This document shows, piece by piece, positions 1-6,472 of a stretch of DNA of 21,563 bases. The notes under the pieces are model-generated. The model had not been told where the DNA came from. It did not search any database and saw nothing but the letters and a program-made list of their open reading frames with translations. Origin of the DNA: a virus. Position numbers and translations under genes: made by a program. How positions within the stretch are numbered: the first letter of the stretch is position 1; every line of letters starts with the position of its first letter. The stretch lies in IMG/VR virus record IMGVR_UViG_3300025276_000249, positions 1 to 21,563 of that record, one strand, 5' to 3'.

Positions 1-324
1 TTTTTAGATTCTTTAATTATAGTAGATGAGGCACAAAACGTTACTCACGAACAAATGGAGATGATTACATCTCGTATTGGTTTAAGAAGTAAAATGGTAG
101 TATGTGGTGATTCACATCAAACAGATTTAAAGAAAAAATCAGATTCAGGCTTTAAATTCTTATATGCTGCTGCTAGAAAAATTAAAAATTTAGAAGCAAT
201 TACTTTAACTACTAACCATAGAAATGAAATAGTTGAAGATTTAATAAATTATTATAATGAAGCCATAGATAAAGGAGCAAGTATTACAATTTCTGGTTCA
301 TATAATTATAATAATAAAAACTAA
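1..324 (+). CDS. phoH: PhoH-family ATPase, C-terminal part (5' truncated by window)
   Basis: The reading frame is open from base 1, so the start lies outside the window and only the last 107 codons are present. The visible part has the PhoH-type P-loop signatures: a Walker B segment IIVDEAQN (residues 6-13 of the fragment), the following EQMEMITSRIG segment, and the sensor-like GDSHQTDL. The arrangement IVDEAQN, SR(I)G, SKMVV, GD-x-x-Q-x-D is diagnostic of the PhoH family seen in bacteria and commonly carried by marine T4-like phages. The family binds and hydrolyses ATP and has been linked to phosphate starvation and RNA metabolism; its role in phages is unresolved. The Walker A loop must lie upstream. 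The last ~12 residues are Asn/Tyr-rich and low in complexity. The gene ends 26 bases before the next start, in a spacer that carries a late-promoter-like motif. Confidence 0.9.
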   Translation, partial: FLDSLIIVDEAQNVTHEQMEMITSRIGLRSKMVVCGDSHQTDLKKKSDSGFKFLYAAARKIKNLEAITLTTNHRNEIVEDLINYYNEAIDKGASITISGSYNYNNKN

Positions 325-328
325 TATC

Positions 329-343
329 ATATTTATAATAAAA
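329..343 (+). promoter_or_regulatory. Putative late promoter, copy 1
   Basis: The sequence is an exact ATATTTATAATAAAA with TATAAT at motif positions 6-11. It starts 22 bases before the ATG at 351. It is one of nine upstream copies of the same element. With a normal -10 spacing the transcript would begin only about 5 bases before the start codon. Confidence 0.6.
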
Positions 344-350
344 ATATATA

Positions 351-893
351 ATGGCACAATGTATAACTAGCGGTTCGTTAAAAGTACTTATACAAGAAAG
401 TATAACTTTACCAAATAAAAATGAAGAAGTTTGTATTAACGAAGTCACAATCCCGGGTATTAACCAAACAGTAAGAAGAATTGATACTATTTCCACCAAA
501 TTTAGTGGTAGTGGTGTTGAAATCTTAAGATTTGTTGACTCAGAAGAACAACAAGTTGCAGGTTCATTTGTAAGAGATACAGTTAAGTACATGAGATTTA
601 CGAATTTATGCTCTTCTAATTTTGTTTCTCTTTATTTAATTCAAGATAGTCCTGAATCAACATCCCCAAATACTGTTAATAATGGTTCAGGTGATGAGAC
701 ATTATTTAAAATAGATGCAGGTAAATCAATGGTGTTTTCAAATGCACAGATACAAGGAACAGATTATTATGATTATGCTGTAGAAGGATATGTTGATATT
801 CAATATTTTTCATCTTTCTCAACTTTAGCATCCATAAAAGCAAAAGCAGATACCGCAGATGTACAAATAGAGTATTTTGTAGCTTCTTCTTAA
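351..893 (+). CDS. Putative virion structural protein, function unknown
   Basis: This 180-residue protein has no signature I can name. It has no signal peptide or membrane segment. The composition (many Ser, Val, Ile, Thr; alternating hydrophobic stretches such as VSLYLIQ and VDIQYFSSFS) suggests a beta-rich fold, and an Asp/Ser/Asn/Gly-rich loop lies near residues 99-115. The start is supported by the promoter-like motif 22 bases upstream and an A/T-rich leader without a Shine-Dalgarno. Placed between phoH and a TGS-repeat structural gene under a late-type promoter, it is most likely a virion component (head/neck decoration or fibre-associated), but that is inference. Its TAA stop overlaps the next promoter motif, showing how tightly the units are packed. 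Confidence 0.75.
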   Translation: MAQCITSGSLKVLIQESITLPNKNEEVCINEVTIPGINQTVRRIDTISTKFSGSGVEILRFVDSEEQQVAGSFVRDTVKYMRFTNLCSSNFVSLYLIQDSPESTSPNTVNNGSGDETLFKIDAGKSMVFSNAQIQGTDYYDYAVEGYVDIQYFSSFSTLASIKAKADTADVQIEYFVASS

Positions 894-907
894 TATTTAT
901 AATAAAA
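893..907 (+). promoter_or_regulatory. Putative late promoter, copy 2
   Basis: An exact ATATTTATAATAAAA copy that begins on the last base of the upstream stop codon (TAATATTTATAATAAAA). It starts 33 bases before the ATG at 926, and an A-rich leader lies between. Confidence 0.6.
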
Positions 908-925
908 TTAAATTAAAAATAAAAA

Positions 926-1441
926 ATGGCATTAACTTATAGATCAGTAAAAGGCTCAGCATTAACAATTGATGAGGTAGATAATAACTTTAGACATTTC
1001 ACTGGATCCCATTCAGTAACAGGTTCATTAATAATATCTGGAAGTCTTATCCCTGCAGAAGTAGAAGCAACTTTAGGTACACAATTAAAACCTTGGAAAG
1101 AATTATTTGTTAGTAATGGATCTATAGTTTTTGTAAGTGGATCAGGAGAAGGACAAATTACAAGTTCTTTATCACTTGAAAAAGGTGGTTTAATATCAGG
1201 TGGGTTTGATGGTACCTTTACAGGTTCATTTACAGGTTCAGCAGATATAACAGGTTCTTTATCCGGTTCCTTTACAGGGTCTGCGGATATAACAGGTTCA
1301 TTATCTGGTTCATTTTCTGGATCAATTGATGGAACAAATTTTTATTTATATAATCTCCCAACTTCCCAACCAGCAGAAACTGGAAGATTATGGCTATCAG
1401 GTAGTGCTGCTAGCTCTAAATTTTTAATGGTAAGAAGTTAA
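926..1441 (+). CDS. TGS-repeat virion structural protein (fibre/decoration-like)
   Basis: This 171-residue protein opens with ALTYRSVKGSALTIDEVDNNF. A 'G-x-ALT-x-x-E-(V/L)-D-x-NF' pattern is common at the N-terminus of phage fibre and structural proteins. The centre is dominated by Gly-Ser and Thr-Gly-Ser steps, including two perfect tandem copies of FTGSADITGSLSGS (residues 102-115 and 116-129). The C-terminus (GRLWLSGSAASSKFLMVRS) resembles the closing segment of other phage structural proteins. TGS spacing of this kind suits a repetitive beta-structure or trimeric fibre shaft. There is no enzymatic motif, signal peptide or membrane segment. A strong hairpin terminator follows, so it is the last gene of its unit. 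It is a plausible virion decoration or short fibre; the exact location is unknown. Its dense Ser/Thr content makes it a candidate substrate for the glycosyltransferases encoded downstream, which is speculation. Confidence 0.8.
   Translation: MALTYRSVKGSALTIDEVDNNFRHFTGSHSVTGSLIISGSLIPAEVEATLGTQLKPWKELFVSNGSIVFVSGSGEGQITSSLSLEKGGLISGGFDGTFTGSFTGSADITGSLSGSFTGSADITGSLSGSFSGSIDGTNFYLYNLPTSQPAETGRLWLSGSAASSKFLMVRS
1229..1312 (+). repeat. Two tandem 42-bp coding repeats (FTGSADITGSLSGS)
   Basis: Two adjacent 42-base units encode identical 14-residue peptides but differ at synonymous positions (for example GGTTCA against GGGTCT, GCAGAT against GCGGAT). A shortened TGSFTGS precedes them and SGSFSGS follows. 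Identical protein with drifted DNA indicates that selection maintains the peptide rather than a very recent slippage event. Confidence 0.85.
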
Positions 1442-1467
1442 AAATTATTTATTTACATAAAAAATTT

Positions 1468-1494
1468 AAGGACTCATATTGAGTCCTTTTTTTT
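1468..1494 (+). terminator. Rho-independent terminator
   Basis: A 9-bp perfect stem, AAGGACTCA (1468-1476) with TGAGTCCTT (1480-1488), has a 3-base TAT loop and runs into an unbroken T tract to 1494. It closes the unit ending with the TGS-repeat gene. The next promoter motif begins two bases after the T tract. Confidence 0.9.
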
Positions 1495-1495
1495 C

Positions 1496-1510
1496 ATATT
1501 TATAACAAAA
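1496..1510 (+). promoter_or_regulatory. Putative late promoter, copy 3 (neck operon)
   Basis: ATATTTATAACAAAA, one mismatch from the consensus (the T of TATAAT is C). It starts 23 bases before the ATG at 1519 and directly abuts the upstream terminator. Confidence 0.55.
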
Positions 1511-1518
1511 CATAAATT

Positions 1519-2676
1519 ATGAATATACCTATTTGGAATGGTTCTAGTTCATTCGCACCAGGAGAAACACCTTTTGGTTTTTATGATAATGATCCTGAAT
1601 TTAGAAGAGATGCGGATAAGGTATCTGTTTTTTGTGCAAACAGAATGGGTTACCCCTTAGTTGATATTGAATTACAATCTGGATCTTTTTATACAGCATT
1701 TGAAGAAGCAGTAACTATGTATGGAAATGAAATATGGGCCTATATAGTTAGAGATAACTTTTTAGATTTAGAAGGTATTTCAATATTTGAAGAATTAAAT
1801 GAAACTATAATAACCCCCAGTTTTAAACCTATTATTAAATTAACCCAACAATATGCTGATGAAGCAGGAGTGGGGGGTACAATCCCTTGGTATTCAGGTT
1901 CTTTTGATTTAACTAAAGGTCAACAAAATTATAGTTTTGAAACATTTTTGACTGCTAGTGGATTTACAGGGTCTGCTTATTCTGAAGGAATAGAAATTAA
2001 ACGTGTATTTTTCCAGGAACCAATTCCTGCATCTGAATTATATTTAGACCCTTATAGTGGGTTTGGGTTTGGGGGAGCAATAGCTGCCGGAATGGTTGGA
2101 GTAGGAGGATTTGGTGGTGCTATGGGTTTCTTAATGATGCCCCTAAGTTATGATATGCAAGTAATTCAATCTATTGAAATGAACCAACAAGTTAGATGGT
2201 CAAATTATAGTTTTGAAATACATGCTAATGATCTTAAAGTATTCCCTGTCCCAGAACGAAGTGGAAAAATTTGGTTTCAATATATTTTTAACAATGATAG
2301 ATCTTCAAGTGTTGTAAAATGTGCCGAAGATAAAGTTAATAATATTAGTAATGCTAATTTTAAAAATCCTAAGTATAGTTTAATTAATTCTATTGGTAGA
2401 CAATGGATATTTGAAATGACTTTAGCCATAGCTAAAGAAATGTTAGGGTATGTTAGGGGTAAATACACAAGTATACCAATTCCAAATGCTGAAGTTAACC
2501 TAAATCAAGGAGATTTAATAGCAGCAGCAACCGCTGAAAAAACAGCATTATTAGAAAGATTAAGAGCTTATCTTGATGAAACTTCTAGAAAAGCCTTATT
2601 AGAAAGAAAGGCACAAGAAGCAGAATCTAAAATGGTTGAATTACAACAAGTCCCTTGGACAATTTTTATAGGATAA
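1519..2676 (+). CDS. Neck protein, T4 gp13-like (head completion)
   Basis: This 385-residue protein begins a three-gene block whose other members resemble T4 gp14 and gp15, the T4 order for neck and tail-completion proteins. Residues ~31-75 (DADKVSVFCANRMGYPLVDI followed by a helical FEEAVTMYGNEIWAY) match the layout of phage neck proteins: a helical domain in which a 'lrkLGaP' segment precedes an acidic helix. Residues ~300-350 (AKEMLGYVRGKYTSIPIPNA, then GDLIAAATAEKTALLERLRA) resemble the conserved C-terminal part of the family. The middle carries an unusual glycine-rich hydrophobic loop (about residues 180-208), perhaps a pore-facing or insertion element. The C-terminus is charged helix. 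It is probably a structural ring at the portal-tail interface; gp13 is assigned by order and weak motif similarity. The stop is one base from the next ATG, so translation is likely coupled. Confidence 0.7.
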   Translation: MNIPIWNGSSSFAPGETPFGFYDNDPEFRRDADKVSVFCANRMGYPLVDIELQSGSFYTAFEEAVTMYGNEIWAYIVRDNFLDLEGISIFEELNETIITPSFKPIIKLTQQYADEAGVGGTIPWYSGSFDLTKGQQNYSFETFLTASGFTGSAYSEGIEIKRVFFQEPIPASELYLDPYSGFGFGGAIAAGMVGVGGFGGAMGFLMMPLSYDMQVIQSIEMNQQVRWSNYSFEIHANDLKVFPVPERSGKIWFQYIFNNDRSSSVVKCAEDKVNNISNANFKNPKYSLINSIGRQWIFEMTLAIAKEMLGYVRGKYTSIPIPNAEVNLNQGDLIAAATAEKTALLERLRAYLDETSRKALLERKAQEAESKMVELQQVPWTIFIG

Positions 2677-2677
2677 T

Positions 2678-3193
2678 ATGGCAATGTTTACAGGACAGAG
2701 GGATGTCTCTCTGGTAAGAAAATTAAATAGAGAATTAATGGGTAATATTATTACTCAGCAATGTGCCTTATACCAGTTTAAACTAGAAGAAACTAAAGTA
2801 AACATATATGGCGAGGCAGCTGAGTCTAAATTCTATAATGGTCCTTTTTTATTCAATGTTTTAATTAATAGACAAAACCAAGTATATGCCGAAAATGAGG
2901 AGGGTATTCAATTTAACCAACCTATTGAATTTTACTTCCTTAGAGATGACCTTGTTGATGCTGATGTAGTTCCAGCAGTAGGTGATATTGTTTTATATCA
3001 AGAAAGTTATTATGGGGTACAAAGTACTGTAGGTAACCAATATTGGGGTGGAAAAAACCCTGATTATCCAAATAATGTAAATCCACTTAACCCTGGATTA
3101 GAAAAATTTGGAAATAATCTATCAATCCTAGTATCAACATATTATATACCAGCAGATAAAGTAGCTATTTCACCTTATTTAGAAAGAATGTAA
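2678..3193 (+). CDS. Neck protein, T4 gp14-like
   Basis: This 171-residue protein has the gp14-family pattern: an N-terminal basic segment, a conserved V-N-I-Y-G-E-A-x-E-S-K-x-Y motif (residues 41-53), and the later PAVGDIVLYQESYYGVQS segment (99-117) with a following NQYWGGKNPDYP. In T4, gp14 joins gp13 to form the neck that accepts the completed tail. The protein is shorter than T4 gp14 (256 residues). It starts one base after the upstream stop, with no promoter motif, and its TAATG overlaps the next start. It is therefore the middle gene of a translationally coupled operon. Confidence 0.78.
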   Translation: MAMFTGQRDVSLVRKLNRELMGNIITQQCALYQFKLEETKVNIYGEAAESKFYNGPFLFNVLINRQNQVYAENEEGIQFNQPIEFYFLRDDLVDADVVPAVGDIVLYQESYYGVQSTVGNQYWGGKNPDYPNNVNPLNPGLEKFGNNLSILVSTYYIPADKVAISPYLERM

Positions 3194-4116
3194 TGAGCAA
3201 AGTTAGAAAACCAATACCTAAAACCCAAAAACAACTAAGTGTTGAGCAACATACCGCTTATGACACTGAAAGAGGTAACCCTAATGCTAGAATTAATCCT
3301 AATGAATCAGAAACAGGGATAGATTTTAATAGATCAACTAAACTAAGTTTTAAAGATGATTCTACTAAACCTTTTTCTATTGGAATCCAGGATTTAGATG
3401 AAGCAGTATTTTATTATTTTAAAAATGTTATAAAACCTTTTGTATTTCAAAATGGAGAAAGAAGAAATGTTCCTATAATATATGGTTCTCCTGAAAGATG
3501 GAAATCATTCCAACGGGATGGGTATTATAGAGATAAAAGTGGTGCTATAATGTTACCTATTATTGTTTTAAAAAGAGATACATTAACAAAAGATAGAACA
3601 GTGTCTAATAAATTAGATGCTAATGGTGTAAACTTATATGGCTCATTTCAAAAGAAATATAGCCCAGATAATTTTTATAATAACTTTTCAGTATTAAATA
3701 ATAAAAAACCTGTAAAAGAACATTATGCTGTAGCTATGCCTGATTTTGTAACATTGGAGTATAGTGTAATTGTCCAAACATATTATATGGAGCAATTAAA
3801 TAAAATTATTGAAGCTTGTGAATATGCTTCGGATGCCTATTGGGGTAATCCTGAAAGATTTAAATTTAGGGCTTTTATTGATTCTTTTGCCACTGAAACA
3901 TCCCTAACTCAAGGTATGGACCGGTTAGTAAAAGGAACATTTAAAATACAATTAAGAGGATATATTATACCTGATACGATCCAAAAAGAGATGCATTCTA
4001 TTCAAAAATGGAACTCTAAATCTAAAGTTACAATTAATTTTGAAACTACTAGTAATGCAGATACATTTAAACCCGGAGTTAGAACGCTCCCTAATGGACA
4101 AAATAGAGAGAAATAA
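3193..4116 (+). CDS. Tail terminator / proximal sheath stabiliser, T4 gp15-like
   Basis: A 307-residue protein. After a polar, probably flexible N-terminal ~65 residues, there is a segment YYFKNVIKPFVFQNGERRNV running into VPIIYGSPERWKSFQRDGYY (about 74-112) and then LPIIVLKRDTL. This parallels T4 gp15, in which a 'FYNSxFRRY' segment is followed by 'RVPITYASKEHF' and a hydrophobic strand. Later SVIVQTYYMEQLNKIIEAC and FKIQLRGYIIPD match the tail-terminator fold, with a long helix and C-terminal strands. In T4, gp15 caps the tail tube and sheath and docks to the neck. Position directly after the gp14-like gene supports the call. The ATG overlaps the previous stop by one base (TAATG). The C-terminal ~35 residues are polar and Asn/Thr-rich. 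Confidence 0.78.
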   Translation: MSKVRKPIPKTQKQLSVEQHTAYDTERGNPNARINPNESETGIDFNRSTKLSFKDDSTKPFSIGIQDLDEAVFYYFKNVIKPFVFQNGERRNVPIIYGSPERWKSFQRDGYYRDKSGAIMLPIIVLKRDTLTKDRTVSNKLDANGVNLYGSFQKKYSPDNFYNNFSVLNNKKPVKEHYAVAMPDFVTLEYSVIVQTYYMEQLNKIIEACEYASDAYWGNPERFKFRAFIDSFATETSLTQGMDRLVKGTFKIQLRGYIIPDTIQKEMHSIQKWNSKSKVTINFETTSNADTFKPGVRTLPNGQNREK

Positions 4117-4131
4117 TTTGGGTTATTAAAT

Positions 4132-4153
4132 AAGGTTTTGTATATTAAGGTTA
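4132..4153 (+). promoter_or_regulatory. Putative non-late promoter element (class 2), glycosyltransferase operon
   Basis: AAGGTTTTGTATATTAAGGTTA lies in the 67-base gap before the glycosyltransferase operon. A closely similar element is present at 21430-21449. Both share GG-x-TT-y-GTATATTA-r-GGT and neither gap contains the late-type motif. It is probably a distinct promoter class or regulator site. Confidence 0.45.
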
Positions 4154-4183
4154 TTAAAAACTAACCACAGTTATAAAATATAA

Positions 4184-6472
4184 ATGAAAAATTCACCAAA
4201 AATATTTGCTCATGGTAGTTATATAGGAACTACAGGTTATGCTAACCACACAAGAGCATTTTATAGAGAACTCTCTAATTATTACAATTTAAAAGTTAGA
4301 AACTTTACAGTAGGTAAATCTTGGGTAGGTTTTAATAATGAACCTCATAATAACGAGGATTATATTGATAATAAGGACAAAAAATTATTAGCAGAACAAT
4401 CTTTATGGGATAATGATAAAAATTTAAATCATCACCCATTTTATTCTAATTATTCTAATGATTTTGAACATAATGTAAATATTATTTTAAATGAAACTGA
4501 CCATCATTTTTTTTATCAAAACTATGATGGGCCCAAAATAGCATACAATGTTTGGGAAACTACTAGACAACCCGATTATTTTTTTAACCAATTAAAAACT
4601 TTTGATCAAGTTTGGGTAGCTTCTAAATGGCAGAGAGAATGTACTATAGAACAAGGAATAGAACCCCATAAAGTAAAAGTAGTACCTGAAGCTGTAGATG
4701 GGTCAATTTTTAAACCTAATAACAAATCAACCCTTCCAGAATATAAAGATAATAGATTTAAATTTATTTTATTCGGTAGATGGGATTATAGAAAATCTAC
4801 TAAAGAGATTATAGAATCTTTTTTACAAGAATTTAATGAGGATGAACCCGTTGATTTAATAGTATCTATTGATAACCCATATGCTAAAGATGAATTTAAA
4901 TCAACAGAAAATAGACTTAAAAACTACAATTTAAATGACCCTAGAATTAAAATAAAACATTTCCCAACTAGAAAAGAGTATGTTAAGTATTTACAAAAGG
5001 GGCATGTTTTTTTATCTTGCGCAAGATCAGAAGGATGGAATTTACCTCTTATTGAAGCTATGGCTTGTGGTACACCCTCTATTTATTCTAACTGTAGTGC
5101 ACAATTAGAATTTGCTGAAGGGTTAGGATTACCCGTAAATATACTATCTACATCAAAAGCAAAAAAAGGAGAATATAGTAGTTTTTCACAAGAAATGCTA
5201 GAAGGAGAATTTTATGATCCTGATTATAGCCATTTAAAAGAAGTAATGAGAGACGCTTTTAAAAATTATAAAATTCACAAAAAACAAGCATTAGAAGAAT
5301 CAAAAATAATAAGAAAAAAATTCACTTGGGACAACGCAGCTAAGATAGCGGGACAAGAAATAGAAAGTTTATTAAACAATTTACCAAAAAATAAAGTAGA
5401 AATAAGTTTTAATTTAGGGCCTAAAGTAGAGATATTGGGGCATTATGAAGATAAATATTTTATTGAATTTATAAATGGATCTACAGGTCAAGTAATACAT
5501 AGTGATACTATTAGTAATAATATGTGGACCAAATGTAGCAAAAGTTATAATATACCTTGGATAATAAAAGTAAATAATAAAATTGTCCATACTTTTAATT
5601 TAGAAAATAAAACAGTAAAAATATCATTTGAATCAAAATCTATAGGGGATACCTTAGCATGGGCACCACAAATAATAGAATTTAAAAATAAATACAAATG
5701 TAATGTTATAGTTAGCACATTCCATAATGAATGGTTTCAAAATTCAAATTCTTATAAGGGTATTAAATTTGTAAGTCCTGGAGAAGACCATCCCTGTTAT
5801 GCCCATTTCCAAATTGGGTGGTTTAGAGATGAAAAAGGGGGATGGAAAAATTTCTCCGACCACCCTAACCAAGTAAATACTATCCCTTTAATAAAAACAG
5901 CAAGTGATATTTTAAATATTCCTTATACTCCTATAAACCATGGTATTAATTTTACTCCACATAAAAGACCTATAAAAGGAAAATATGTTTGCATAGGACC
6001 TCAATCAACATCAGGATTAAAAGAATGGCCTCATGAAAATTGGAGAAATTTAGCTAAAATATTACATTCTAAGGGTTATAAAGTAGTTAGTTTAACTTTA
6101 AATGGTTTTAAGGGAACTAATATAATAGATAAATCAAAATTACCCTGGGATGAACTATTTAATTACATTCACCATTCAGATTTATTTATAGGACTAGGAT
6201 CAGGGTTATCTTGGATAAACTGGGCTTTAAATAAACATACAATAATGGTAAATAATTTTGTTCCTTATGGGTATGATATACCTAATAACTTAACTAAAAT
6301 TGAAAACCACAACGTATGTAATAATTGTTGGACCCACAATACTCATGTATTCGATGCAGGAGATTGGGATTGGTGCCCAGAAAATAAAGGCACACCTAAA
6401 CAACATATTTGTCAAAAATCCATTTCGGTAGAACAAGTATTACAAAAAATAAAACCTTTACTTAATGAATAA
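4184..6472 (+). CDS. Two-domain glycosyltransferase: GT4 (GT-B) fused to BAHT/TibC-like O-heptosyltransferase
   Basis: This 762-residue protein contains two transferases. Residues 1-400 form a GT-B family 4 enzyme: a glycine-rich N-terminal segment (FAHGSYIGTTGYANHTRAFY), VWVASKWQRE (143-152), KVKVVPEAVDGSIFKP (163-178), FILFGRWDYRKSTKEII (194-210), and the EGWNLPLIEAMACG nucleotide-sugar motif with the E-x7-E pair at E283 and E291. Residues ~405-762 resemble the bacterial autotransporter heptosyltransferases (BAHT; TibC, Aah): GPKVEILG, NNMWTKCSKSY, SFESKSIGDTLAWAPQIIEF (D489 is the likely GT9-type catalytic Asp), NVIVSTFHNEWF, YAHFQIGWF, IPLIKTASDILNIPY, YVCIGPQSTSGLKEWP, and four cysteines C712-x2-C715-x15-C731-x11-C743, as in the iron-binding finger of that family. 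No signal or membrane segment is seen. The 3' end overlaps the next gene by 8 bases. Substrate and sugar are unknown; virion protein O-glycosylation is a hypothesis. Confidence 0.85.
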   Translation: MKNSPKIFAHGSYIGTTGYANHTRAFYRELSNYYNLKVRNFTVGKSWVGFNNEPHNNEDYIDNKDKKLLAEQSLWDNDKNLNHHPFYSNYSNDFEHNVNIILNETDHHFFYQNYDGPKIAYNVWETTRQPDYFFNQLKTFDQVWVASKWQRECTIEQGIEPHKVKVVPEAVDGSIFKPNNKSTLPEYKDNRFKFILFGRWDYRKSTKEIIESFLQEFNEDEPVDLIVSIDNPYAKDEFKSTENRLKNYNLNDPRIKIKHFPTRKEYVKYLQKGHVFLSCARSEGWNLPLIEAMACGTPSIYSNCSAQLEFAEGLGLPVNILSTSKAKKGEYSSFSQEMLEGEFYDPDYSHLKEVMRDAFKNYKIHKKQALEESKIIRKKFTWDNAAKIAGQEIESLLNNLPKNKVEISFNLGPKVEILGHYEDKYFIEFINGSTGQVIHSDTISNNMWTKCSKSYNIPWIIKVNNKIVHTFNLENKTVKISFESKSIGDTLAWAPQIIEFKNKYKCNVIVSTFHNEWFQNSNSYKGIKFVSPGEDHPCYAHFQIGWFRDEKGGWKNFSDHPNQVNTIPLIKTASDILNIPYTPINHGINFTPHKRPIKGKYVCIGPQSTSGLKEWPHENWRNLAKILHSKGYKVVSLTLNGFKGTNIIDKSKLPWDELFNYIHHSDLFIGLGSGLSWINWALNKHTIMVNNFVPYGYDIPNNLTKIENHNVCNNCWTHNTHVFDAGDWDWCPENKGTPKQHICQKSISVEQVLQKIKPLLNE

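Noticed and set aside
284-592. 102-codon - strand frame over the phoH end and the next gene
   Set aside because: It crosses the intergenic promoter motif and lies antisense to two genes; Tyr-rich low-complexity end.
1219-1330. Repeats considered as a CRISPR-like array
   Set aside because: The units are in frame, have no spacers and encode a continuous TGS peptide.
3669-3684. ATTTTTATAATAACTT resembling the late motif, within the gp15-like gene
   Set aside because: It lies mid-gene, far from any start, with several mismatches; likely chance in AT-rich coding sequence.
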